Assembly: GCF_000026205.1 (NCBI RefSeq)
Contig: NC_011047.1
Span: forward strand, 62,001 to 126,000
Source of the DNA: Candidatus Phytoplasma mali
GTDB lineage: Bacteria; Bacillota_I; Bacilli_A; Acholeplasmatales; Acholeplasmataceae
DNA length: 64,000 nucleotides
Direction: 5' to 3'
Below the pieces are notes generated by a model that searched no databases, was not told the origin of the DNA, and saw nothing but the letters and a program-made list of their open reading frames with translations. Shown piece after piece: positions 1-8,438 of this stretch. The stretch's first letter is position 1. Every line of letters begins with the position of its first letter. A program made the position numbers and the translations under genes.

Positions 1-1
1 T

Positions 2-1429
2 TTTGTAACAAATGATGGTTCTGAAACAGATTTAGATTTAGGACATTATGAAAGATTTTTAGACGAAAATTTATCTAAAGAATCAAGTATAACTACAGGT
101 AAAATTTATAAAGAAGTTATAAATAAAGAAAGAAAGGGAGAATATTTAGGAAATACTGTTCAAGTAATCCCTCACATTACTGACGAAATCAAAAAAAGGT
201 TATTTAGAGCAGCTGAATTTTCCAAAGCAGACATATTAATTGTGGAAGTTGGCGGAACTGTTGGAGACATCGAATCTTTACCTTTTTTAGAAGCAATTAG
301 ACAAATGCGTTATGATTGTGGTTATCATAACGTTTTATATATTCATAATACTTTAATTCCTTATTTACCTTCAATTAAGGAAATTAAAACCAAGCCTACA
401 CAACACAGTATTAAAGAACTAAGATCATTAGGAATTCAAGCACAAATTTTAGTTTTAAGAAGTCATAGTACTATTTCAGAAAATATCAAAAAAAAAATTT
501 CTTCTTTATGTGATGTAAAAAAAGAAGCTATTTTCGAAAATTTAGATGTAAATATTTTATATCAAATGATTATTAATTTATCTAATCAAGGTATTGATAA
601 TTTTATTTTAAAACACTTTAAAATAGAAAAAAAAATATTTTCTTTAGATTTATCTTGTTGGCAAAAACTAATATCACGTATTCAAAATTTAAAAAAAAAT
701 ATCAATATTGGATTAGTAGGAAAATATGTCCAATTACAAGATGCTTATTTATCAATTGTAGAAGCATTAAAACATGCTGGTTATTTTTACGATGTAAATA
801 TTAACATTCAATGGATTAATTCAGAAAATATAAATGACAAAAATATAAAAATAATTTTAGAAAAATGTGATGGTATTTTAGTTCCTGGTGGTTTTGGTTC
901 TAGAGCCACCAACGGTAAATTAATAGCTATAAAATATGCTCGAGAAAATAACATTCCTTTTTTTGGAATATGTTTGGGAATGCAATTAGCAGTTATCGAA
1001 TATGCAAGAAATGTTTTAAATTTGAAAAATGCTGATTCTACCGAAATTAATGAAAAAACTTCTGAACCAGTTATTAAACCTAAAATAGATAGTCTAAATT
1101 TAGGAGGAACTTTAAGATTAGGGTTATATCAATGTAATTTAAAACTTAATAGTAAGATTTTTAATATTTATCAAAATGAAATAATTTATGAAAGACATAG
1201 ACATCGTTACGAAATGAATTCTAAATATATTAGATTATTTGAAAAAAACGAAAATTTTATAATATCTGGTTTTTATAATAAAGAAAATTTACCTGAAATT
1301 ATTGAATTAAAAAATCATATATGGTTTATAGGAGTTCAATTTCATCCTGAATTTTTATCAAGACCTTTAAGGCCACATCCTTTATTTAAAAATTTCATTC
1401 AAACTATAGTTAAAATTAAAGCATTTTAA
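2..1429 (+). CDS. pyrG: CTP synthase, 5'-truncated by window edge
   Basis: Makes CTP from UTP, ATP and glutamine in the cytoplasm. The reading frame is open from base 2, where it encodes [18 protein letters not shown], a conserved part of the synthetase domain, so the gene begins upstream of this window and the ATG-like start near 242 is internal. The synthetase domain continues through [12 protein letters not shown] and a class I glutamine amidotransferase domain follows. The oxyanion loop GGFG and nucleophile elbow GICLGMQ (Cys) are visible, and the His-Pro-Glu of the triad lies in VQFHPEF near the C-terminus. The gene converges on the minus-strand imp gene, with a hairpin between them. The pyrG–imp–dnaD order is the arrangement known for phytoplasmas. 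Identity is very secure. Confidence 0.97.
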   Translation, partial: FVTNDGSETDLDLGHYERFLDENLSKESSITTGKIYKEVINKERKGEYLGNTVQVIPHITDEIKKRLFRAAEFSKADILIVEVGGTVGDIESLPFLEAIRQMRYDCGYHNVLYIHNTLIPYLPSIKEIKTKPTQHSIKELRSLGIQAQILVLRSHSTISENIKKKISSLCDVKKEAIFENLDVNILYQMIINLSNQGIDNFILKHFKIEKKIFSLDLSCWQKLISRIQNLKKNINIGLVGKYVQLQDAYLSIVEALKHAGYFYDVNINIQWINSENINDKNIKIILEKCDGILVPGGFGSRATNGKLIAIKYARENNIPFFGICLGMQLAVIEYARNVLNLKNADSTEINEKTSEPVIKPKIDSLNLGGTLRLGLYQCNLKLNSKIFNIYQNEIIYERHRHRYEMNSKYIRLFEKNENFIISGFYNKENLPEIIELKNHIWFIGVQFHPEFLSRPLRPHPLFKNFIQTIVKIKAF

Positions 1430-1432
1430 AAT

Positions 1433-1500
1433 AAAAAAAAAATACTATTCTAATACTATATTTATTAAAAATAAATATATATTTAGTTAGTATTTTTTTA
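1433..1500. terminator. Bidirectional hairpin terminator between pyrG and imp
   Basis: The arm AAAAAATACTA (about 1436–1447) pairs with TAGTATTTTTT (1488–1498), and an inner stem TATTTATT/AATAAATA closes a small loop. Both flanks have A or T runs, so the structure could stop transcripts from the convergent genes on either side. Inferred from sequence symmetry only. Confidence 0.6.
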
Positions 1501-1523
1501 TTTTAAATATTAATATTAAAAAT

Positions 1524-2021
1524 TTATTTCAAATCTAAAGCAGTTTTTATTTGTGTTTTAAATTTTGGGTATTCTTCAATGATAATTTTTATTTCATTTT
1601 GAACTGCGGTTTTATTAGTGTCTGCTTTCCAAAAATCGTCGTTATGTTCTACTAATGATTTTTGGTTGTCTGTAATTTTTTTCAATGATTCAACGGCTGA
1701 ATTATAAGATGTTGTTTTATCGCCTTCAGTAATTTTTGGTGTTATTAATTTATTAGCCAATTCGACCAATTTATTAACTTTTTTATCTATAAATTCTTCT
1801 TTAAATTTTTTTCTCTCAGTTGCTGTTTTACTAAAAATGGTATTTGTTTCTGCTACTTCATTTTCAAATGTTATTTTGCTAAGATCATCAAAAATTTCTT
1901 GTTTACTTTGTGATGAAAAAGGCCAGAAACTAATAGACCAAGCTAAAATTAAATATAAAACTAAAGCACCAACAACTGAACCAACACCTATAAGTATTTT
2001 TTTTTGTTGATTTGCTTCCAT
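1524..2021 (-). CDS. imp: Immunodominant membrane protein, Imp type
   Basis: A 165-residue protein with a short charged N-terminus, one membrane segment at about residues 9–33 (ending WSISFWPF) and a hydrophilic lysine/glutamate-rich C-terminal domain of about 130 residues. This is the topology of phytoplasma Imp: inside N-terminus, membrane anchor, outer domain facing the host. The position between pyrG and dnaD is the known imp locus, and family members from related phytoplasmas are reported to bind plant actin. Imp sequences diverge strongly, so the call rests on topology and synteny more than on motifs. The ATG is preceded by a good AAAAAAGGAG ribosome binding site at 2031–2040. Confidence 0.75.
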   Translation of the reverse strand: MEANQQKKILIGVGSVVGALVLYLILAWSISFWPFSSQSKQEIFDDLSKITFENEVAETNTIFSKTATERKKFKEEFIDKKVNKLVELANKLITPKITEGDKTTSYNSAVESLKKITDNQKSLVEHNDDFWKADTNKTAVQNEIKIIIEEYPKFKTQIKTALDLK

Positions 2022-2171
2022 TATTTTTTTCTCCTTTTTTTTAAATAATTTTTTATATTAAATTATAATAATCTACTTAGTAAACAATTGTTAATTTAAT
2101 ACACTGTTTATTATAACATAAAACAACATATTAAATTAATTTTTCAAAAAATCAAATAAATATTGCATTTT

Positions 2172-2786
2172 TTATTTAATTTTTTTAAAAAGTTTATCTA
2201 AAATTTGATCAGCTTTATCATTTGGTTCTACGTTTAAAAAATCTTCTTGATTTAATAATTTTTCTATATAATTAACAGAAAATCTGTTTAATTTTTGAGC
2301 TTGTTGAATATTTTCTAAAATATTATAATGATTATATTTTTTATTTTGATACCAATCTTTAATAATTTCCAACTCATAAGAAGTTAAACAATTACCTTTA
2401 AATTGTTCTATCATTTCAATTGTCTCTGATAACTGATTTTTTTGTTTTTCAAATATTTTTTTATTTTCTTCCTGTAAATAAAGTTGTTTTATTTTATCAA
2501 AAGTTTTATCCAAACTAAAAACTTCAATAATTTTATTTCCTTTAGTTTCTGAAAATAAATGAAAAAAATTTTTTTTTATTAATTGCTCTAAAATTTCTTC
2601 TAGTTCATTTTTAGAAAAACCAATTTTTTTGGCTAATTCTGATGAAGAAAAAGTTTTTTCTTTATAAGAATTAAATAAAAAAAGTAAAACTGTTAATTCT
2701 TTAATATTTAATTTTAATTTATGATATTCTTTAATTAAAATATTTTCAATTAATAAATTACCTTCTTCATAAAGTTTTTTAATCAT
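2172..2786 (-). CDS. dnaD: DnaD-like replication/primosome protein
   Basis: A 204-residue protein. The N-terminal half resembles a winged helix (LTVLLFLFNSYKEKTFSSSE, then a basic recognition-like helix). Residues about 130–195 resemble the DnaD/DnaB2 helical domain, with the pattern LTSYELEIIKDWY and a C-terminal FSVNYIEKLL. DnaD helps load the replicative helicase in low-GC Gram-positives, together with DnaB and DnaI, both encoded at 21.7–23.7 kb. It overlaps rnc by 8 bases, so the two are translationally coupled. A strong AAAGGAG site precedes the ATG. The family call is good; the exact role in phytoplasmas is inferred. Confidence 0.8.
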   Translation of the reverse strand: MIKKLYEEGNLLIENILIKEYHKLKLNIKELTVLLFLFNSYKEKTFSSSELAKKIGFSKNELEEILEQLIKKNFFHLFSETKGNKIIEVFSLDKTFDKIKQLYLQEENKKIFEKQKNQLSETIEMIEQFKGNCLTSYELEIIKDWYQNKKYNHYNILENIQQAQKLNRFSVNYIEKLLNQEDFLNVEPNDKADQILDKLFKKIK

Positions 2787-3456
2787 TTTTTTCTCCTTTA
2801 GACAAGATATTCAAAACATATCTAGCTGCATCTTGTTCAGCGGATTTTTTAGTTTTTCCAAAACCACGTCCAACATTTTTTTTTTCTAAAAAAACTTCTG
2901 CTGTGAATTCTTTAGAATGATCCAATCCTTTTTCTTCAGTGATATAATAACTAATTGTTTTTTTTTGACTTTGAACTAATTCTTGTAATTGAGTTTTAAA
3001 ATCAATATTATCAATAATATTGGATAAGCGAGGAATTACAATCAAAATAAATACCTTTTTAGCTATATAATAACCTAAATCTAAATAAATAGCACCAAAT
3101 AAAGCTTCAAAGGCATTGGCTAAAATAGAGTTATTAATATTTTTATTTTTTTCTCCTTTACCAAGTAAAATATAATTTTGAAGTTGAATACTTTTAGCGT
3201 AAATAACTAAAGAATCTTCACAAACAGATTGAGCTCTTTTTTTACTCATAAAACCTTCGTTTTCTTTTTCTTTTTTTGTATATAAATAATCCGCCATCAA
3301 AAGATTAATAACAGCGTCACCTAGAAATTCTAACCTTTCATTGTCTTTTTTCTTTAATTTATTTTCATTTGCATAAGAACTATGAGTAATAGACATTTTA
3401 TATAAAGATATTTGCTTGGGTTTAATTTTTAATTTTTTAATTAGTGTCGATAACAT
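2779..3456 (-). CDS. rnc: Ribonuclease III
   Basis: Cleaves double-stranded RNA in rRNA and mRNA processing. The signature NERLEFLGDAV (residues 39–49) carries catalytic Glu43 and Asp47, and LANAFEALFGAIYLD holds Glu117. Residue 114 is Asn where many enzymes have Asp; this variant also occurs in other bacterial RNases III. Residues about 150–220 form the double-stranded-RNA-binding domain (QELVQS ... GKTKKSAEQDAA). At 225 residues it has the usual length. The start overlaps the 3' end of plsX by 20 bases and the stop overlaps dnaD by 8, so plsX–rnc–dnaD form a tight operon. Confidence 0.95.
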   Translation of the reverse strand: MLSTLIKKLKIKPKQISLYKMSITHSSYANENKLKKKDNERLEFLGDAVINLLMADYLYTKKEKENEGFMSKKRAQSVCEDSLVIYAKSIQLQNYILLGKGEKNKNINNSILANAFEALFGAIYLDLGYYIAKKVFILIVIPRLSNIIDNIDFKTQLQELVQSQKKTISYYITEEKGLDHSKEFTAEVFLEKKNVGRGFGKTKKSAEQDAARYVLNILSKGEKND

Positions 3457-4489
3457 TTAATTTATTATTATCATTAAAATATTTTGATGTTTTATAAATA
3501 ACATCAGCTTCAATTAATTTTTTACCTTGCAAAATAGCTTTACAAAAAGCATAAGCAGAAGAAGAACCGTGAGCTTTAATTACGATCTTTTTTAAACCTA
3601 AAATCATAGCTCCACCTACTTCATTAGGATCAATTTTTTTTTTCATATTTTGAATTCGTTTATGAAAAAATAATTTACTAATAATCTTAACCCAAAAACC
3701 ATCAGTCAAAATTTTTTTAAAAGCTTTACTTAAATTATTAATAGCACCTTTATAAGTTTTTAAAGCAATATTAGCAGTAAAACCATCACTTAATAAAATA
3801 TCAGCTGTGGTAGTTAATAAATTTTGTGGTTCTTCATTACCACAAAAATTAATTTTTTTTTCTTGACTAAGTAATTTATAAGTTTCTAATTCTAAACTTC
3901 TTCCTTTAGAACTTTCGGAACCTATATTAAGTAATTTTATCTCTGGATTTTTAATATCTAATAATTCTTTAGCTATAACAGTAGCACAAATAGCAAATGA
4001 TAATAAATTTTCCGGTTTTAAATCAATATTAGCTCCTGCATCTAATAAAATACGTGTTTTATTATCAAAAGAATTATAAATAGGCGAGAAAGCAATTCTT
4101 TTCATAAAGTCAAATTTTTTAATAAATAAATGACAAGCTAAAACTAACGCTTGAGAAGGGCCAGCACTAATAACTCCATCTACCTTATTATCATTAGCAT
4201 CTTTTAAAGCTAAAAACATTGAAGCGTCAGATTTAATTCTCAATTGTTCCCTTAAGTTTTGAACATCCATACTTAAAAAATTATCAGTGTGAATTATTTT
4301 TATTTTTTTGGTAATATTTTTAAAAAAATTATTATTTATATTTTCTTTTAATAAAACATCGATTATATTTCGATTTCCATATAAAATAACTTCTAAATTA
4401 GAAGTTTTTGATAAAGCCATAATGGTACCTTTAATAATTTCATTTGGTGCAAAATCTCCACCCATGGCATCAATAGCTAATCGAGTCAT
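3437..4489 (-). CDS. plsX: Phosphate acyltransferase PlsX
   Basis: Converts acyl-ACP to acyl-phosphate at the start of phospholipid synthesis. The N-terminus MTRLAIDAMGGDFAP is the family hallmark, followed by a GPSQALVLACHLF-type segment and DAGANIDLKP. I chose the ATG at 4487–4489 because family homology begins there and an AGAGGT motif lies upstream. An in-frame ATG 24 bases earlier (4513) has no ribosome binding site and adds eight non-conserved residues. At 350 residues the length is normal. In a cell without de novo fatty-acid synthesis the acyl donor must come from host lipids (inference). It lies 73 bases downstream of recG. Confidence 0.93.
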   Translation of the reverse strand: MTRLAIDAMGGDFAPNEIIKGTIMALSKTSNLEVILYGNRNIIDVLLKENINNNFFKNITKKIKIIHTDNFLSMDVQNLREQLRIKSDASMFLALKDANDNKVDGVISAGPSQALVLACHLFIKKFDFMKRIAFSPIYNSFDNKTRILLDAGANIDLKPENLLSFAICATVIAKELLDIKNPEIKLLNIGSESSKGRSLELETYKLLSQEKKINFCGNEEPQNLLTTTADILLSDGFTANIALKTYKGAINNLSKAFKKILTDGFWVKIISKLFFHKRIQNMKKKIDPNEVGGAMILGLKKIVIKAHGSSSAYAFCKAILQGKKLIEADVIYKTSKYFNDNNKLNVIDTN

Positions 4490-4562
4490 AACAAAAATAT
4501 TTACCTCTTTCATTATATTTTTTAATTTAAATTAACTAATTAATATTATTTTTATATTTTAA

Positions 4563-6443
4563 TTAATATAAATCTTCTATATCTTTTTTAGTTTGTTTTA
4601 AAATTTTAAAATCTTGCGGTAATCTTAAAAATCTATTTTTAAAATAACCACTTTGTTTAAGGCCTAAAAATTCTCCCGGGCCTCTTTTTTTCAAATCATA
4701 GTTACTCAATACAAAACCATCATGTTCTTTTTGTAAAATTTTTAAACGCTCATTTTCTTTTTCAGTAATTAAAAAACAATATCCTTGTTTATATCCACGC
4801 CCCACTCTGCCCCTTAATTGATGTAATTGACTTAAACCAAAATAATTAGCACCTAAAATAATAATAGTATTAACATTTGGAATATCAATACCAACTTCTA
4901 TAATAGTAGTGGCTAAAAGTATACCACATTTATTATTAATAAAATTTTTAATTAATGTTTCTTGTTTTTCTTTATTTTGTTTTCCATGTAAAATATATAA
5001 ATTATCAATATTAGCCGTTTCTAAATAATCAGTTATTTGGACAATATTAAAATTTTTTTTATTATCTTTAATTGCTGGAACTACTATATAAGTTTGTGAG
5101 TTGTTTTGTTGATTTTTTTTTAAAATTTCTAACATTTGCCTTTTTTTAATTTGTTGAGTAATAACTTTTTTATTTAACATTTCATTTTTTTCCACAAAAG
5201 AAACTTCAATATTTTCTAAATAAGTTAAAGCTAAGGTTTTAGGAATAGGGGTAGCTGTTAAATAAATAATATTTGCTGTTGGATCTTTAAAAATAGCTTT
5301 TTGTTTAATTTCTAAACCAAATTTATGTTGTTCATCAATAATAACTAAACCTAAAGAAAAAAAATCTATATTAGCCAAAATATGAGTTCCAATTATCATT
5401 TGAATTTCATTATTTTTAATTTGTTTTTTTAAAATTTCTTTTTTTTTATTTTTAGAAGTTAAAATAACTGATTTTACTCCTGGAAACATTTTATTAAAAT
5501 TAAGATAATGCTGTTGAGCTAAAATTTCTGTTGGAGCCATCATTAAAACTTGTTTATAAGCAGTAATTACTCCGAAAGCAGATAAAAAAGCTATAATAGT
5601 TTTTCCAGATCCTACATCGCCTTGAATTAATCTTTGAACTTGATGTTGTTTTTTAAAATCTTTATAAATAGAATTAATGGTTTTTTTTTGACTCAAAGTT
5701 AATTCAAAAGGAATAGTAGTAATAATTTTTTTTACTAATTTAATATTATATTCTAAAGGATCTTTAAATGGCAAATTTTTTTTAATTTGAAATAATTTTT
5801 TACTAATTATAAAAGCTTCTTCATATTTTAATCTTTTAAAAGCTAATTTTAATTTTTGATTATTTTCTGGTAAATGTAAATTTTTAAAAGCTTCTATTCG
5901 TGTCATAAAATTATATTTTTTTATTATCTTTAAAGGTAAATTTTCTTTAATTAACTGGGGATATTTATTTAATATATATTTAATAATTTTGGTTACATTT
6001 TTATCTGAAATATCTTTAAAATTATAAATAGGTTTTATACGAAAATCAATTTCTAAATTAGTACTTATTAAACTAGCTATTATGGTTTTTTTATCATTAT
6101 AATACTTACCTTTAACTATAATAATTTGATTTATCTTCAATATATCCAACAAATATAAATTATTAAAAGTTATTACTTCAATTAAAATATTATTCTCTAA
6201 AAAAATTTTAAAATGAATTCGGAAAACTTTTTTTTTGAATAATTTTGGTAAACTCGCTATTTTACCATAAATCATCACATCTTTTTGATGTTCTAAGTTG
6301 TTAATTTCAGTTAAAAGATAATTTTCATATTTTTTAGGCTTTTGTTTTATCAAATCAATAAATTTTTTTATATTATTTTGTGTTAATTTCAAATTTAAAA
6401 TAAAATTAGAGGAGTTTATTGGTTTATTAAAATAATTAATCAC
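4563..6443 (-). CDS. recG: ATP-dependent DNA helicase RecG
   Basis: Branch-migrating helicase for stalled forks and recombination intermediates. An OB-type wedge region occupies roughly residues 50–140. The helicase core has Walker A GDVGSGKT (about residue 280), the DEQH box in VIIDEQHKFG, motif III TATPIPKT and a C-terminal helicase lobe with LRGRVGRG. At 626 residues it is somewhat shorter than typical (about 680). The start is GTG, supported by a GAGGC site seven bases upstream; no ATG fits better. It heads the recG–plsX–rnc–dnaD–imp run. Confidence 0.95.
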   Translation of the reverse strand: MINYFNKPINSSNFILNLKLTQNNIKKFIDLIKQKPKKYENYLLTEINNLEHQKDVMIYGKIASLPKLFKKKVFRIHFKIFLENNILIEVITFNNLYLLDILKINQIIIVKGKYYNDKKTIIASLISTNLEIDFRIKPIYNFKDISDKNVTKIIKYILNKYPQLIKENLPLKIIKKYNFMTRIEAFKNLHLPENNQKLKLAFKRLKYEEAFIISKKLFQIKKNLPFKDPLEYNIKLVKKIITTIPFELTLSQKKTINSIYKDFKKQHQVQRLIQGDVGSGKTIIAFLSAFGVITAYKQVLMMAPTEILAQQHYLNFNKMFPGVKSVILTSKNKKKEILKKQIKNNEIQMIIGTHILANIDFFSLGLVIIDEQHKFGLEIKQKAIFKDPTANIIYLTATPIPKTLALTYLENIEVSFVEKNEMLNKKVITQQIKKRQMLEILKKNQQNNSQTYIVVPAIKDNKKNFNIVQITDYLETANIDNLYILHGKQNKEKQETLIKNFINNKCGILLATTIIEVGIDIPNVNTIIILGANYFGLSQLHQLRGRVGRGYKQGYCFLITEKENERLKILQKEHDGFVLSNYDLKKRGPGEFLGLKQSGYFKNRFLRLPQDFKILKQTKKDIEDLY

Positions 6444-6964
6444 GTTCTAAGCCTCAATATAAAAATTAATATAAATAATTTTTAAAATAATAAAATATTT
6501 AAAAATTTTATTTTGATAATTTATATCAATTGAATTCAGATTATTTATATTTAAATTATTTTTAAAAAATATTAATGAAGTTAATTAAAATAAAAAAAAT
6601 AAATTGTATTATATTTTTTTATTTTAATTAAATTCATTTTTTATTATAACATAATTTAATCATAGTAATTTTTTTAAATATTATAAAAATTATTTAAAAA
6701 AATAAAAATCATATGATAAAATGATTATGTATTAATTGTATTAATATTGTTAAAAAATTAATCTAAACAATTGATTATATTAAGAAAATTATAATATTAT
6801 GTTAATTTAAAATAAATTATTGTTTTTTATAATTTATTTTAAAAAAAAATAAAATTAATAAGATAAAATCATAAAAATAATTTAAATAAAAAAACAAAAC
6901 AATATAAATCTATTTTTTTAAATAAAATTAAAAAATTATAATCAAAAAATATTTAAAATTTTAA
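6444..6964. other. Intergenic AT-rich region, no gene seen
   Basis: About 520 bases between the divergent recG and the plus-strand gene at 7 kb. Stop codons are dense in all frames and I see no RNA gene. Promoters for both directions should lie here, but none can be singled out from the background of TATAAT-like words. Confidence 0.5.
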
Positions 6965-6997
6965 TTTTATAAAAGTAAAGAAAGAGAGAATTTAAAA

Positions 6998-7819
6998 ACA
7001 ACTAAAAATCAAAAAAATATTCATAAACATAAAATAATATTAATTATAATTTTAATCAGTTTATTTTTAATAACTGGTACTTTAATACTAGCAACAAAAG
7101 GAAAAAGTAATAACAAACAAAATGATATTGATCAAGAAAATCAAAAAAAAAATATTGAAGTGCCTGATTTTTTAGAAGCTAAACAAGAAGAAATTTTAGG
7201 TTTAGAAGTACACGTTGGTTCAACTTTAGAAAATGAAAATAATTTAGATAATTTAAATAATTCAAATGTTGTTACAATAAAAAAAATAAATTCAGAAAAA
7301 TTTAGTTCTAAAAAAAACAATGAATTAAACTTAAAAAAATTTGAAAAAATAGAAAAAAATAATAAATTAGAAAAATTTATATTCAAAGATAAAATAGTAA
7401 AAAGAGAAATAGCTAAACAAATCTATATTCCCAAAAGAGAATTTGTTTTAGAAGAAGATATAATTAAAAATGAATATGAAATTTCTTTAAATCCACAAGT
7501 TAAAACAGTTTTAGATGGTAAAAATTTAAAAATAAAACCAATGATTGAACCAAGTGAATGGTTCGTTTTAGAAAAAAATCTTAATGAAATATTAGACAAA
7601 AATTTAAAAGTTACATATTTGTTTTATGATGGAAAAGATTTTTTCGAAAATATTAATGAAAACAAAAATCCAAAAATATATTTAATTATATTATATGAAT
7701 TTTGTTATGATGCATTAAAAAATAATGATGCTTTATTAAAAAAATTGAAAGCATTTAAACCATCAGAAAATAAAATGAATCATAAAGTTACTATTTGTTT
7801 AAAAATTACACATGAATAA
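6998..7819 (+). CDS. Membrane-anchored hypothetical protein with lost or non-standard start codon
   Basis: The frame is open from 6965 to the stop at 7819. It encodes a lysine-rich leader, a membrane segment (about 7031–7090, LIIILISLFLITGTLILA) and a long hydrophilic tail. No ATG, GTG or TTG precedes the membrane segment; the first GTG (7160) would drop the anchor. The leader aligns with the 8439 gene: GAAAGA-type ribosome binding site, then ACA ACT AAA AAT CAA at 6998 where the other gene has ATG ATT AAA AAT CAA. The ATG therefore appears mutated to ACA. The gene is either silenced, expressed from a near-cognate ATT or ATA codon, or truncated from 7160. A perfect terminator follows. Function is unknown; it may be a surface or secreted protein. 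Confidence 0.55.
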   Translation, partial: TTKNQKNIHKHKIILIIILISLFLITGTLILATKGKSNNKQNDIDQENQKKNIEVPDFLEAKQEEILGLEVHVGSTLENENNLDNLNNSNVVTIKKINSEKFSSKKNNELNLKKFEKIEKNNKLEKFIFKDKIVKREIAKQIYIPKREFVLEEDIIKNEYEISLNPQVKTVLDGKNLKIKPMIEPSEWFVLEKNLNEILDKNLKVTYLFYDGKDFFENINENKNPKIYLIILYEFCYDALKNNDALLKKLKAFKPSENKMNHKVTICLKITHE

Positions 7820-7869
7820 TTAATAAATTAATATTTAAAAATAAAAACTAAGTAAAAAAATATTAAATT

Positions 7870-7895
7870 AGAACGTTATTAACGTTCTTTTTTTT
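7870..7895 (+). terminator. Rho-independent terminator
   Basis: The perfect stem AGAACGTT/AACGTTCT with loop ATT (7870–7888) is followed by a run of T. It is 50 bases downstream of the gene ending at 7819 and has the textbook form for a plus-strand terminator. Confidence 0.85.
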
Positions 7896-8400
7896 ATTTT
7901 AGAAAATAAAAAAAAGAAAAAATATTAATTTGTATTATAATTATCAATTATTTTATCAAATATTAATTAATTTAAAAATTATTTTTTAAATCAAAAAATA
8001 AAAGAAATAATTAATATTTTATTAAAAAAAAATTTTAAAATATTATTTTTTAATTTAAAAAACTATAAAAAAGATTAAAATTAAAGTAAATGTATTTAGT
8101 AATTAATCATTTTTGTATTACTTAATATATTTATTTTAATTATTTTAAAAATATTACTATTATTTAAAATTTGAAATATTTTTTATATAATTTTTTTTAA
8201 TTAAAAAATAGTAATAATTTTAAATTAAAAAATAAAAATTATTATAAATAAAAATATAAAACTTGAAAATAATGATGTTATTAAAATTAATTTTTAAAAA
8301 AAGTCTTTACAAAAAATTTATTATTCAACTTGAAAATCAAAAATAAACTTTTATCTTTAAATTTTAAAAAATATTTTTAAAATTAATCTTAAAACAAATT
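7896..8400. other. Intergenic AT-rich spacer
   Basis: No coding potential seen on either strand. The upstream control region of the coiled-coil gene at 8439 must lie here, but I cannot pick a specific promoter. Confidence 0.4.
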
Positions 8401-8438
8401 AATTCGAACAACAATAAAAATAACGAAAGAAATATAAA

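Noticed and set aside
242-1429. pyrG starting at 242
   Set aside because: CTP synthase sequence is already present in frame from base 2, so the apparent start is internal.
1524-2021. Amp or IdpA in place of Imp
   Set aside because: Amp has a cleaved signal peptide and a C-terminal anchor and lies elsewhere, and IdpA has two membrane spans; a single N-terminal anchor next to pyrG fits Imp.
7141-7386. Antisense ORFs over the surface genes (7141–7386 -, 8570–8812 -, 9353–9670 -, 9794–9979 -, 49177–49506 +, 49669–49920 +)
   Set aside because: Phe/Ser/Leu-rich mirror images of Lys/Glu/Asn-rich coding sequence, without ribosome binding sites; shadows of the real genes.
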